Part shown: positions 36,501 to 46,000 of the stretch, one piece after another
Position numbering within the stretch: position 1 is the stretch's first letter
Layout: each line of letters begins with the position of its first letter
Source: a virus
Length of the DNA: 64,000 nt
IMG/VR virus record: IMGVR_UViG_3300044681_000369
Coordinates: 62,001 to 126,000 of that record
Direction: 5' to 3' (one strand)
Translations under genes and position numbers: made by a program
Notes under the pieces: generated by a model
What the model was told of the DNA's origin: nothing
What the model saw: the letters and a program-made list of their open reading frames with translations, nothing else
Databases searched by the model: none

Positions 36501-36705
36501 CACTAAATTTAGGAACAAAGACATCCAAAGTTTCATTAATGTCAGACCAAGACGCGGCGTTTAATAATAGTCCGTTTGCTTGAGTTTCTTGATCCAAAAA
36601 CTCATAGTATTTTTCTAGGAAAAGAACAAATTGAGGATATTCCTGCCTAATATAACTAGGCAGTTGATTCTCAATTAAATACGATAAAGAATTTTTAAAA
36701 TTCAT
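33559..36705 (-). CDS. 7: Baseplate wedge protein, gp7-position
   Basis: A 1048-residue protein, close to T4 gp7 (1032), in the gp7 position directly after gp6 (they overlap by one base). The N-terminus (NFKNSLSYLIENQLPSYIRQEYPQFVLFLEKYYEFLDQ) is a helical wedge-initiation domain seen in marine T4-like phages. The middle carries GSGYFAAPTVNFVGDN and GSGF modules. The C-terminus is repeat-like with Asp/Ser/Thr. Identity to T4 gp7 is by position and size rather than by strong sequence similarity. Confidence 0.75.
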   Translation of the reverse strand: MNFKNSLSYLIENQLPSYIRQEYPQFVLFLEKYYEFLDQETQANGLLLNAASWSDINETLDVFVPKFSEQFLQMFPTNTLVTDRLLVKFIREFYEAKGSEKSIEFLFRTFFNEKPEIIYPSKYMLRASDGVWLREQIIRIQTNGLTTGNPFELAGKYIKVYSPKTLFGVNTFDTHDLRVISISKLAYSTKPTYELVVERLDQDTITLPGSGASGQPLIVDGEIVAVTADPADRSYVFDPGANSTAYVASTDDDPGDYFAEDYMTTIGSSVGLRYGRIFVEDHGLETGDIVVYDPGYGNEPIGGLISYRHYYVKKIDKDYFRLYMDDVSLNRITPKTFFSSSAVNVADDTITIPNHGFLTGDLVIYQNPVDPVVGLEDRTSYYVIKIDDNTIKLAETLLDADPRYAEEGYFANKETEEDADDSQPYMGISLYSNVNITGTGSSDYNILSKEYFINFTGVGTGSEHRFIDALDSNGSGYFAAPTVNFVGDNDASGAQARAVLDGNGGIKYVTMIAGGENYNTEDTNVEFDTTDIETYVYLETDPTVKYGYLTRGISSVSVIETTGTPNYGFKVNEVYDIIESGIAGTYVYSYRDTSLNYFAGDYVKTGVDNKASIQITSVDADGAPTAVTVFSSGSGFENQVIDVNITSKTGNGVATLRIETGAITQRLGRNKDRRGMLSDVNKLQDNLYYQNYSYVIRSKIPSVNWMTMVKNTVHPAGMALFGELLIRNTISFGTFNIQRQPIHFYNLVSELLDTNEVVAVEFLKELADVATLSESHVADYYKPTSDSTSGAFDSSFTLVEKGETDTATTLHAETFDVGKSLADYGLTTTNTNIDVVKLLSDVASHSEDRTTMFEKYLDASSDSLIETPYMDPGQPAYFAEDYVANSDVILKAIDNAIYSMEKVIVENAIVGELYNVTYQKVITEVVSTSDTVVNQPVFTVPNDDPIVTDVFSGHTVKSVVDATSVGDDRIVFHGPVVNETNEVNENISIASNGGGAQSTLHLMENQSSSLAKQTVDTLGTSESGIINIQDYWAGDFHSGDYVGTNYSI

Positions 36706-38582
36706 TAGTTATTGGTTCCAACAACAGAAATATTAAGTCCTCTAAGATAGCCGGACTCGGTATTTGCTACCGTATTATCTCTTGCAATAACAGAGCTTTT
36801 GCTAGGATTAGCAAAAACGGCTTCAGTAGATACTTCTGTATTTCTTAGTGGTCTAACAATGACATCCGGAGAATTGTGTTGGCACTTGCTATAAACCCTA
36901 AAAGTTACACCATTTCCAGATATTCCGGTTATTAGTAATGCCGGAAATTTAATTCTACCAGTTTCATAATTTACAGTACCAACACTATATGAAACTGGAC
37001 TATCGTCTTCAACCCTAAACATAGTTAACGTGTTTGTATTGCTTGTAGTATAAGTATCCGCAATATACACTTCTGCATTACTTCCACCAGCTAAAATAGT
37101 ATTGAAGTTGCAAGACCTAACAGTTCCTGGTCTTAATGGTGTGTCAAATTTAAAATCAATAGTATTCTTTTCTCCTAAATATGGAGTATGTCTCTTGTGT
37201 AAAGTTACATCAAGATTTACCGAATACAAAGAGTTTGTTGTTTGTAAAATGTTATCCAAAAGTTCAGAATAGTAAAAGTTCTTTTTAACTTTTGCAATAT
37301 CATTTACAAAATAATTATTAATCTGCTCTGATATATACCCTTGAATCTGAGATGAAGATAGTGTCGATTTTCTTGCATTAAATTTAGCATTGACATTCAA
37401 TGAAATGTAGGTATATTCTGGATCAACAAAAGCTGCCTGAATTCCAACTACACCTCTTGGTTCTAAGACCTCTTTCACAATCATATCTTTATCTTGTTGA
37501 GTAACAAATGACCCAGCAAGAGGTTCAATACAAATAAACACCTTTCCATAAATTGGCGGATCATTTTCTTCTCCGCCCCAGACAGTGATTGAATTGATAT
37601 TCGAATATCTGCTATAAATTAGAGCCTGATAATCATCTTTAGTTACCGCTCTATTTTTTGTAGCATTAAATTTAGGTGCAATATATCGGATTGAGTCTAA
37701 AGTTTGTTTTGGTGCCCCACCAGAGGTTGGACCTTCCGAAACATAAACAGACTCGCCCTCTGCTACAATTGTGGCACTTGTTGTTAACGATCTGATACCA
37801 TTTGCAAGTTGTCCTGAACTTACAAGATATTCAACAAATACAATATTACCGGGCAATAATGCTTTTCCTAAAACATTATCTCCAAAACGCAACTCATGTT
37901 TTCCTGATCCATTTTCTTCAATGAAGAAAATTTCAGATTCTCCATCAACATCCAGAATGCTCTCTACTGCATTCCACTGTGAAAGTACCTCTTGAGTTGC
38001 GCTCTGTTTAACTCTAACCAAAATGGTTGTAGTGTCAATGTCGGCATTGTTTAAAACCAAAGGACCAGAAACGTTTTCGGTAGTTATAGTAAACGATTGT
38101 GTCACTCGTTTACCTTGAATTAAATCTACGGTAAATAAAAATTGGTCATCAGAAAGATCCGCATACACGGTTTCTTTAGGATAAAAAGAATATACTGTTC
38201 CGGTAGGAGAAGTTCCTCTAAATTCCGTAGTTCTGGAAATTGTTGCATTCCTATACAAACCAAGGTCTTCAGCTGGAGGAACTACAGTAATAGTTGCATC
38301 AAAAAGTCTTGCCGATCTTGTTGATGTTGGAGTATATCCCAATGCTTTTGCAATCGATACGGCAGAAGAACGTTTTACTGCACTGTCAATGAACATCTCA
38401 TTAGATAGAAGATGTGCTAATGTTGCATTATAGTGTGTATTGTATGCAAGCAAATCGATTAACACAGAAAGACCTGCGCCATCAAAATTATAATCAGCAA
38501 ACTCTTCTTGCTGACTTAAAAATTGCTTTAAGTTTGCTTTGATACCATCAAAGTCTAATTCTGCTACGTTTAACTGTGCCAT
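36705..38582 (-). CDS. 6: Baseplate wedge protein, gp6-like
   Basis: A 625-residue baseplate wedge protein (T4 gp6 has 660). Typical stretches are LNVAELDFDGIKANLKQFL, FDGAGLSVLIDLLAYNTHYN, EMFIDSAVKRSSAVSIAKAL, and ITVWGGEENDPPIYGKVFI. gp6 with gp7, gp25 and gp53 forms the wedge core triggering sheath contraction. Gene order 25-6-7-8 is that of related marine phages. Confidence 0.94.
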   Translation of the reverse strand: MAQLNVAELDFDGIKANLKQFLSQQEEFADYNFDGAGLSVLIDLLAYNTHYNATLAHLLSNEMFIDSAVKRSSAVSIAKALGYTPTSTRSARLFDATITVVPPAEDLGLYRNATISRTTEFRGTSPTGTVYSFYPKETVYADLSDDQFLFTVDLIQGKRVTQSFTITTENVSGPLVLNNADIDTTTILVRVKQSATQEVLSQWNAVESILDVDGESEIFFIEENGSGKHELRFGDNVLGKALLPGNIVFVEYLVSSGQLANGIRSLTTSATIVAEGESVYVSEGPTSGGAPKQTLDSIRYIAPKFNATKNRAVTKDDYQALIYSRYSNINSITVWGGEENDPPIYGKVFICIEPLAGSFVTQQDKDMIVKEVLEPRGVVGIQAAFVDPEYTYISLNVNAKFNARKSTLSSSQIQGYISEQINNYFVNDIAKVKKNFYYSELLDNILQTTNSLYSVNLDVTLHKRHTPYLGEKNTIDFKFDTPLRPGTVRSCNFNTILAGGSNAEVYIADTYTTSNTNTLTMFRVEDDSPVSYSVGTVNYETGRIKFPALLITGISGNGVTFRVYSKCQHNSPDVIVRPLRNTEVSTEAVFANPSKSSVIARDNTVANTESGYLRGLNISVVGTNN

Positions 38583-38583
38583 A

Positions 38584-38982
38584 TTATCTGCTTCTAGTTA
38601 ACATTGTGGTGAATTTTGCCGGGTCTTTAATACCGTAAACATAAAATGTAATAGTCACCGAATAAGCATTTAAATCTGGATCTGGCTCAACGACAATTTG
38701 CTGTCGCCTAACTCTGGGCTCAAACTGATTAATCATCAAGTCAATCTGAACCTCAATTGAGTTTGCCGTAATTGCATCAAGATTTTCAAATAGTAATTTG
38801 TATACTGGTGATCCCAAATTTGGCTGAAAGGGTCTTTCGTAAAACTGAGTTAATATCAGATTTTTTAAAGACTGTTTTACCGCATTAACATCATATTTTT
38901 TAGACACATCCCCGGTAACTGGATTTGCGGTAAAGCCCAGATCAAAATCGGAATAAAGTCTTGTTATCTCTTTTGTTCTCAT
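38584..38982 (-). CDS. 25: Baseplate wedge protein, gp25-like
   Basis: A 132-residue protein (T4 gp25 has 132). It has the gp25 signature: YSDFDLGFTANPVTGDVSK, VKQSLKNLILTQFYERPFQPNLGS, and EPRVRRQQIVVEPDPD. It joins the sheath to the baseplate. It has the lysozyme-like fold of the family without needing catalytic activity. It is directly adjacent to gp6. Confidence 0.95.
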   Translation of the reverse strand: MRTKEITRLYSDFDLGFTANPVTGDVSKKYDVNAVKQSLKNLILTQFYERPFQPNLGSPVYKLLFENLDAITANSIEVQIDLMINQFEPRVRRQQIVVEPDPDLNAYSVTITFYVYGIKDPAKFTTMLTRSR

Positions 38983-39008
38983 AACTCTTATTTATGTCGT
39001 TTTGCGGT

Positions 39009-42000
39009 TTACCATCCGGGGAATTGAACAAAACCTGTAAACGTTGCTGACGGACCGCTTCGAACAGTCGAGTCATTATTCATGGTAAACTTCTGCCCTC
39101 TTTGCTGACCCGTTGTAGGATTAGCAATACCTAAGTGAATCCATGGGTTACGGCAACGATTTGCTCTTTCCAGAATAATCTGGTCGTGAGGAATATTCAT
39201 TTGTGCAATAATTCTTGCCGCCTCAATAGTTCTTTGTGGAGAATAACCACAACTGATATATTGAGTATCTGCCGCAAGACCGCAATTGTGTGCTGAATAT
39301 GCTCTACCGCGACTATCCAATCTGTTGTTTCTATAGCAAGAGCTAATTACAAAATTGCTTCCAAATCTTGCTCTAACAGGATCAAGAACCAATACCGCAA
39401 GCGTTCTTAGGTTCTTGACGATATCCCACGGAGAATACGTTTTGCCGCCAGTTGTTGTAACTGTTCTGGGCGTCATTCCAAACAACAAGTCTCGCAAGTG
39501 ATAATACTTGGATAGTTTTATGCTCGGATCAATAGGTCCTTGCATTCTTAGTGGTGGCAATCTATTGCCGTCCATGTCAACATCAATATTTCTTCCAGAA
39601 ATCGATGGGCTTGTTCCAAACGGACCAGCCTCAGATGATGGTGTGTAGTCTCCATCGCCCACATTTGCACCACCGGAAGACGGTTCTGAACATGCGCTAT
39701 CTGGAACAATTCTTGTTCCTGTAGTCTCATCAATGTCTCCGCCATCGTTTTGCATTGGAGCACTTGCGCCGCCATGGGAGCTTGCTGAACCACCACCAGA
39801 AGTTGATCTACCGCCTCTACCTGAAGACTGTCCCGATGATCCCTCAGACACAGATGCAACAGAAACAGAAACTGGTTGCTCAACTGGAACAATTATTGCT
39901 TGTTCGGCAACAAGAGCCAATTCAGGTTCGCTTGCTGGATCTGCTGTGTTTGCTTCGCCCGCCGCAAGAGCATCAGAAACCGTAGGCGCAGATACAGATG
40001 CACCACTTGGACCCTTAATATCTGTCGTGTCATCCGGTGATGTATGCGTTCCTTTTAGATTTGTTGCTTTCGCATTCAATGAATCCGTATTTGTCGTTGA
40101 TGCATTGAGTGTAGTTGTATCAACAATATCGGTAAGAATTTTAGATGATATTACCTGGCTAGCTTTATGATATGTTACATTTGCAGACTGGGTAATAATT
40201 TCATTATCCGCCTTAATATTTGTTGTGCCTGTAGAATGTGTATTAAATGATGTTTCAGTTTTGACATTGATTGCATCTTCTGCCTGCACATTTACAACGT
40301 TTTCTGACTTGATATTAAATGATGCAATTGACTCGGAATTTACCGAACCTGCTGCCTTAATATTTGTATTTCCTAAAGACTCAATATTGGTGTGCGTTCC
40401 TGATTTACTATTAACCTCTTCTGCCGCTCTCCACATAGAGTTCGCATCGGTAGATACGTTAATATCACCAACAGATGTTAAGTAAGTTTCGCCCGCAACC
40501 TTCGTGTGATGATCTGCTTTCGATGTTACACGATACCCTGTCGTTGCAGTCTGGTTAATTGTGCCATCTACAGTAGTATTAAAGTCCGAAGGAGTATGAA
40601 CCTCAATGTTGCCGGTATTTTCCAGAGAAAATACACCTTCATTTCTCATGAAAATGCCTTGACCAGCGGCAATTGACAAAGCACCAGCAACGTTAAGATT
40701 GAAGTCGCTATGTACGTCCATGTTCAACTTGCCGTTGGTAGTCAAGTTACAATCATTCATGATCATGACATTACATTCACCGGCAATGTGAATAGATGCT
40801 TTACCTTGAATAGAGATAAAACCATCATTGTCAACAATCATGTAACCATCGCCAACAATACGATTTACTTGTGTGCCATCTGGACCAATTTCAGTGAATG
40901 TGCCTGTTCGATGAGATATGTTAATACGCTCTGCGCCGGGTGTGTCATCGATCTCAATAGCATGACCAGATTCGCCAGCAAAAACCTTGTTGTAGGGATA
41001 TTGCGCATTATATGGGCTTTCAGGTTGTGACCATGAGCCGCCATGTCTACCGGCTTTAGGAACATCTCTAAGTCTTGTTGCAGTCTTTGCCGCTGGAGAT
41101 GAGCCTCTACCCAAAGTATCTTGAGTTGTCGGTTCGTTTGGACTACTCTGAATATCAGGAGAATTTGTGCCTACGGCAAGAGGATTGGTGTCTGGTTTAC
41201 CAGCAAGTTCAACCTTAGGATATTGCCCGTGTGGATCTTTAAATCCAGCATTAGGTGACTGCCTTTCTGGAGGCAAAATCGATTCGTTTGACGGAATAGA
41301 TGTTGCATCTGCTGGTGCAGGATTAGGTGGCGTATTGTCGCTTTGTGCCGGAGATACAACTGAGTCTTCGTTTACCGTAGTTAAGTCTGGCAAAAATCCA
41401 ATAATCGGTGGAGCAATGCGCTCAACACTCTTTGTTACTGTAACAAATCCAGTTTGAGTTTCGGTAATAGTTGTTGTAACTTTAGAACCGTCACCAAATT
41501 TTTCAACTACTGTTGTTACTGTTGATCCATCTTCTGTAGGAACACTACCCTCTTGCGATGCAACAGGCGTATTATTTGAGAATGTCTTTTTGACTTTTTG
41601 TAGATTTGTTACAATTTCGCCAGGTAAAGCACTTCTCAGAGATTTTAGATCGGAAGAAATTGCAGTAGGTTGAATACCACTCTTGCGCTCTTCCAATATG
41701 GATTTAATATAAGTCTCATGCTGTTTTACAATTTCAGCAACCGATTCGAAATTGCTGTCTAACAAGGCAGCAATCATGTTGCTATAAGAAGTAGATTTGC
41801 CGTTGTTTAATGCAACGTCATCTTGTTTAACGCCTACTCCTACAGTTTTCTTTGTTCCAGAATATTTTGATATTACTTGCCAAGTGCTACCATAAAACTC
41901 ATGAGTTGTTGTGTGGTTAATATCTCCGGTTTCAACATTAGCAGTTTCTTCTACTCTAATTGCACCATCTATAGAGCCAACAAGAAGTGCCTTTTTCTTT

Positions 42001-45000
42001 TCCAGCATGTTGGTATCATCAAGATCGATTCCGTTGACCGATGAGATAATTACATCATTTGCCTTAATCGCAACTATACCACCAGTAGATGCCCAATAAT
42101 ATTCTGCTTTGACCGTTGCACCATATGGAACAACAATAGGATTAGGATCAGTTGGCGGAGTAGATGGCTCATCACCAGTTATTGCCGCAATTTTTGATGC
42201 TGGTAGCTGAGGTACAGCTTCTGCCGAATTTGTTCCGGTATCGGGAATAGGAGGAATTTCCGCTGGATCAACCGGCAAGAATGAAGATATAATTTTACCT
42301 GTTGTTGATGCTGGTGCACCATCCGAGGGAATTCCAGTCTTTAGAGTCTCTGTTATGCTGTTTGATGCATCTGCCAATGTCGCATCAATTGCCCCGCTGG
42401 CATTTGTTAGTGATGATTTTGTATCAGATAGTAAATCTTTGCCAGCAGACACGGCATCGGCTGCCGCACTTCCAGGAACTTTTGTCATTGCGGCGGCGCC
42501 TAATGCACCTGCGGCCGCAACGGCATCTTGTGCGCCAGTTGTTAACGATGACATATCTGCGCCAAGATTGTTGATCTTTCCTACATCTGGAACAGAAGAC
42601 AACATAGACGATGCCGCTTTTTGTGCATCGGCTGCCATAGACTGTACTGAGGCTGTGCCAGCTTTGCCTATAATTCCGGCTTTGTCTCCGCCTACTGCAA
42701 CTATTGCCTCAGACTTAGCTTTGGTAAAGGCATCTACCATTCCCTTTTCTGCGCCCGTAGACTCAATCAACTTCATGTTGAGAGATGGAAGAACTGAACC
42801 TGTTCCGCCCTGCTTGGCTGAAACTGTAGCAATCTTATCTGCAATTTTTGCAGGATCAGTAATTCCTTCAAGAGAAGAATTTAAAAGTGCAGTTGCGCCA
42901 GGAGGACACATACCTCTTCTATTCAACTCATTTACAACAGCCGCATTAGGATCACATCCTAAACCCATGCCGCCTTTTAAAGCCTCGCCAATAAAACTTA
43001 AGGATTCTGGACTACATTCACCAGAAGCGGCAACCGCACCAACGGCTGTACCAACAGCCTCATGTGCATCTTGCTCAACTTCATTTGCCAGCGTAGTGAT
43101 CTTTTTAGCTATTGCAGTTGTGCTTTTTAAATTTGAAACTGAATCTGTTGCAGAAACGCTAGCCAAGTTTGGAGACAGTAGTGCTCCTTCAACACTTGTG
43201 CTAAGTTTATTAATGGTTGTTAGTGATATTCCTGTTGTTTGCTTTGTTATTGTATCCATTGAAGGAACAATACTCGGCGCATCAGAAATTGCATTTGATA
43301 TGCTTGTTACTTTATCAAGAGAAGATGCTGCCGCAGTTAATGGGTTGGCATCTAATGCTGTTGATGCGCCCTTTGCGGCAGTCAATAAACTATTTGTTCC
43401 GGGTAAACTCTTTGCGGCATCTTTTGCGGCACTTAAACCACTTGCAAGACCGCCAGCGGCACCGCCGACGGCAGATAATGCAGAGGATGCTGAAGGAACT
43501 TTAGGTAAAACTGCACCAGCTTTATCCAAAGCCGCCTTTGCAGTATTGATTTCTTTAATCTTCTCTTTAATGGAATCTGCGGCCATGCCTAGACCAGCTT
43601 TTAGAATTCCACCAGTAGACCTTGAAAGATTGCCTGATCTAACTAGCCCATCAACAACTTTGTTTAGATTTCTGCTTGCTAGAATTCCAGACAATTCTGT
43701 TGCGGTATCTAATAATGCCTTGTTGCTGACTTTTGTTGTCGGCTTCTTTGCACCAGGCTTTAAAACAGGCTCTTCGGTTGTTACTTCTCTAGGAACTTCA
43801 GCAATAGCATTCCAACCCAAATCATACCAATATTTTGTATTAATACCGTCCGAATTTGTTCTAGTTGTACCGCTTGCATATAAAATTGCAGTATCGGGAT
43901 TTTCTGCTAAAGAAAGTGCCAACAAACCAGCAACAGTTTTTCTGTCGGTTTCTGGTGTGATGGTTTTTGCAAATAGCAACTTCTTATATGCATTTTCCAT
44001 AATCCAATATGCAACTTGGTCCTGAAGTTTTTCATCAGTGACAAATTTTGTCATATTACGAACTTGAGTTGCGTAATTTGGTGGAATAGGATTATACATG
44101 AAGAAGTATTGCTTACTATTTGCCAACTCCTGTTTATAAGGAGCAACATCATAGTCTGCGCCAGCTCGTTCAGAAATTACTTCTGCATATGTCTTGTATC
44201 GATCAGCATTACCGGATTTGGTCCCGGCTTTTTCCATTGCTCGTTCTGACCAATCAAGAATGTCTTCAGTAATAAAATTTGTTTCAACCATTTGCGCAAG
44301 AGTAATACGATATGCGCCGTACTCACCTCTGCTGTGAACTTTTTTCCAATGATTTCTAGGACCATTAACTGGATATTTTTCCGCAATACCTTTGCGAATT
44401 TCCGTTAAGATAGTAACAATATCAGTCTTTGTTAGTTTTCCAATACCAACAGAATTTCTCGGAAGAGTGCTTGGCTTACTTTCATACCCTCGCTGTCTCT
44501 CTGCCGTTTCTGTTGTTGTGAGTAGCGCATCGAATGCGGCACCCAAAATTCTTGTTGTGTTTCTATCAAGACCAGCAACCCGCATTGCTCCCTGAGCAAC
44601 CGAACCCCAATCGCCCTTGTTAGCGGAGTTTAAGATACCAGTTGTGTCTCTTAGTAGACTGGCTTGACTGTTTGTGATAGCACCAACTGCTCTCAACTGA
44701 GCGATTGTTCTCTGCGTTGTTTGTGTTGGAGCTAGTCCACCCAAACCAATAGCAACAGCCCTAGATAAATTTCTGCTATCATTTCGACTTAAAACGCCAG
44801 ATCTGGTTATTGCTGAAAGTGCATCACCAATGTCTGGTGTTTTACCTTTAATTAAAGAATCTGCAATTCTTAATCCGCTTTTAACAGCACTTGCTTGCCC
44901 ACGATTAATGACACCAACCTGCGCGGCAACATTGACAACAGTTTGTAAATCTGGTGCCTTTTTATTTTTATATGCACTTATCGCAGTTGTAATTAGCGAT

Positions 45001-45020
45001 CTAGACTGTAGTAACGACAT
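39009..45020 (-). CDS. 5: Central needle protein, gp5 C-terminal type: beta-helix plus M15 peptidase
   Basis: A 2003-residue protein. Residues 1-800 are Ala/Ser/Lys/Thr-rich helical low-complexity; about 800-1350 is a Gly/Ala/Ser-rich and beta-containing linker region. About 1370-1700 is a repetitive beta-helix (NISHRTGTFTEIGPDGTQ, then short strands NLTTNGKLNMDVHSDFNL) like the needle of T4 gp5/VgrG. The last 200 residues are an M15-type (D-Ala-D-Ala carboxypeptidase/VanY-like) domain with SAHNCGLAADTQ and WIHLG zinc-ligand motifs. It is translated 17 bases after its OB-domain partner with a GGAG ribosome site. It probably forms the baseplate spike. Confidence 0.75.
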   Translation of the reverse strand: MSLLQSRSLITTAISAYKNKKAPDLQTVVNVAAQVGVINRGQASAVKSGLRIADSLIKGKTPDIGDALSAITRSGVLSRNDSRNLSRAVAIGLGGLAPTQTTQRTIAQLRAVGAITNSQASLLRDTTGILNSANKGDWGSVAQGAMRVAGLDRNTTRILGAAFDALLTTTETAERQRGYESKPSTLPRNSVGIGKLTKTDIVTILTEIRKGIAEKYPVNGPRNHWKKVHSRGEYGAYRITLAQMVETNFITEDILDWSERAMEKAGTKSGNADRYKTYAEVISERAGADYDVAPYKQELANSKQYFFMYNPIPPNYATQVRNMTKFVTDEKLQDQVAYWIMENAYKKLLFAKTITPETDRKTVAGLLALSLAENPDTAILYASGTTRTNSDGINTKYWYDLGWNAIAEVPREVTTEEPVLKPGAKKPTTKVSNKALLDTATELSGILASRNLNKVVDGLVRSGNLSRSTGGILKAGLGMAADSIKEKIKEINTAKAALDKAGAVLPKVPSASSALSAVGGAAGGLASGLSAAKDAAKSLPGTNSLLTAAKGASTALDANPLTAAASSLDKVTSISNAISDAPSIVPSMDTITKQTTGISLTTINKLSTSVEGALLSPNLASVSATDSVSNLKSTTAIAKKITTLANEVEQDAHEAVGTAVGAVAASGECSPESLSFIGEALKGGMGLGCDPNAAVVNELNRRGMCPPGATALLNSSLEGITDPAKIADKIATVSAKQGGTGSVLPSLNMKLIESTGAEKGMVDAFTKAKSEAIVAVGGDKAGIIGKAGTASVQSMAADAQKAASSMLSSVPDVGKINNLGADMSSLTTGAQDAVAAAGALGAAAMTKVPGSAAADAVSAGKDLLSDTKSSLTNASGAIDATLADASNSITETLKTGIPSDGAPASTTGKIISSFLPVDPAEIPPIPDTGTNSAEAVPQLPASKIAAITGDEPSTPPTDPNPIVVPYGATVKAEYYWASTGGIVAIKANDVIISSVNGIDLDDTNMLEKKKALLVGSIDGAIRVEETANVETGDINHTTTHEFYGSTWQVISKYSGTKKTVGVGVKQDDVALNNGKSTSYSNMIAALLDSNFESVAEIVKQHETYIKSILEERKSGIQPTAISSDLKSLRSALPGEIVTNLQKVKKTFSNNTPVASQEGSVPTEDGSTVTTVVEKFGDGSKVTTTITETQTGFVTVTKSVERIAPPIIGFLPDLTTVNEDSVVSPAQSDNTPPNPAPADATSIPSNESILPPERQSPNAGFKDPHGQYPKVELAGKPDTNPLAVGTNSPDIQSSPNEPTTQDTLGRGSSPAAKTATRLRDVPKAGRHGGSWSQPESPYNAQYPYNKVFAGESGHAIEIDDTPGAERINISHRTGTFTEIGPDGTQVNRIVGDGYMIVDNDGFISIQGKASIHIAGECNVMIMNDCNLTTNGKLNMDVHSDFNLNVAGALSIAAGQGIFMRNEGVFSLENTGNIEVHTPSDFNTTVDGTINQTATTGYRVTSKADHHTKVAGETYLTSVGDINVSTDANSMWRAAEEVNSKSGTHTNIESLGNTNIKAAGSVNSESIASFNIKSENVVNVQAEDAINVKTETSFNTHSTGTTNIKADNEIITQSANVTYHKASQVISSKILTDIVDTTTLNASTTNTDSLNAKATNLKGTHTSPDDTTDIKGPSGASVSAPTVSDALAAGEANTADPASEPELALVAEQAIIVPVEQPVSVSVASVSEGSSGQSSGRGGRSTSGGGSASSHGGASAPMQNDGGDIDETTGTRIVPDSACSEPSSGGANVGDGDYTPSSEAGPFGTSPSISGRNIDVDMDGNRLPPLRMQGPIDPSIKLSKYYHLRDLLFGMTPRTVTTTGGKTYSPWDIVKNLRTLAVLVLDPVRARFGSNFVISSCYRNNRLDSRGRAYSAHNCGLAADTQYISCGYSPQRTIEAARIIAQMNIPHDQIILERANRCRNPWIHLGIANPTTGQQRGQKFTMNNDSTVRSGPSATFTGFVQFPGW

Positions 45021-45037
45021 TCAAATTTGCTCCGCAA

Positions 45038-45994
45038 TTACGCTGTTGCTGTCGATTGGACACTTGACGGAACAGATGCAACTCTGGTCCCTCTATAATT
45101 CCAGGAAAATCCAAACTTGTTAGAAGATGAATTTCTTTGTACTTTGCTGCCGTTGTTGGTCATTGTTTCGGCTGGCTGATCTGCACCGAAAAAGTCCGTT
45201 CTTGGACCAACAAAACTTCTTGCATTTGCCTGAAGTGTTGGATTTCTAAGATTTTCCGCAACCCGCAACATTTGTTGTGGAGTTATTCCTCTACCAGCGG
45301 CGGCGGCGGCAGAATTTGCGTCTGAGATGTTTCTCCAATATCTATTAGGAATATTCTCTGGACTTAACCCGCGTGTAGGAAATCTCCAAGCAGATTCAAA
45401 TTGTTTTTCGCCTAGCATATTGCCTAAAAGTCCACCATTTTTATACCCAACAGCACTTCCTACTGCCGCTCTATTGTATATTGCTTGTGCTACGTCACAC
45501 TGACCTTGTGCATCATTAATACCAGCCTCACATGCGCACATTGCAACTAGCGTCCAGAATACTTGATCTGGTGCACCAGAATCCACTGGTGTAATTGTGC
45601 CGCCTGCGCCTAGTCCACCATTACCGTCTGATACTGAGCCAGGCATTGGTGCACATCCGTCACCAGCTAGTCCACCAGGAACTGCTCCGACTGTGCCAAA
45701 AAACATCGGATGTTGTCCATCTGATCCATCGGCAAAAAATCCAACAACCCAAGTTCCGGTCACTGCCCCGGTTGGTGACCAACCAACGCCACCGGTGCTT
45801 GCCGAATTTGCTGGCATAATTGGCATTGCCCACGGTAAGTCTTCTGTTGGTAAGATTGACTTATCATCAACATGATATCCAATAATCCGAACCTTACAGC
45901 GTCCCATTCTAAGGGGATCATCACGATCTTCAACAACACCAAACCACCAATAAAATTGTGGATTGTTGTCGCTTGTTCTATTATCCATTGGCAT
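45038..45994 (-). CDS. 5: Needle base protein: gp5-type OB domain plus SleB/CwlJ-like wall hydrolase
   Basis: A 318-residue protein. Residues 1-110 match the OB-fold domain of T4 gp5 (FYWWFGVVEDRDDPLRMGRCKVRI, then WVVGFFADGSDGQHPMFFGTV), which sits on the gp27 ring. Residues about 142-230 carry a SleB/CwlJ-like motif, VAMCACEAG...DVAQAIYNR, with the putative catalytic Glu near 156. In T4, the OB fold, a lysozyme and the beta-helix are one polypeptide. Here the first two functions are on this gene, with a different hydrolase family, and the helix is encoded separately. The C-terminus is Ser/Asn/Arg-rich. Confidence 0.78.
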   Translation of the reverse strand: MPMDNRTSDNNPQFYWWFGVVEDRDDPLRMGRCKVRIIGYHVDDKSILPTEDLPWAMPIMPANSASTGGVGWSPTGAVTGTWVVGFFADGSDGQHPMFFGTVGAVPGGLAGDGCAPMPGSVSDGNGGLGAGGTITPVDSGAPDQVFWTLVAMCACEAGINDAQGQCDVAQAIYNRAAVGSAVGYKNGGLLGNMLGEKQFESAWRFPTRGLSPENIPNRYWRNISDANSAAAAAGRGITPQQMLRVAENLRNPTLQANARSFVGPRTDFFGADQPAETMTNNGSKVQRNSSSNKFGFSWNYRGTRVASVPSSVQSTATA

Positions 45995-46000
45995 AATTAA

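Noticed and set aside
38989-38996. CATAAATA just upstream of gp25
   Set aside because: Only about seven bases separate it from the gp25 ATG, leaving no room for a start site plus leader; it overlaps the likely ribosome site.
42355-44025. A 556-codon open frame on the plus strand, antisense to the needle gene
   Set aside because: The needle frame is Ala/Ser/Gly/Thr-rich, which leaves the opposite strand open by composition. The antisense product is low-complexity, has no recognisable motif, and the minus-strand gene has strong domain evidence.
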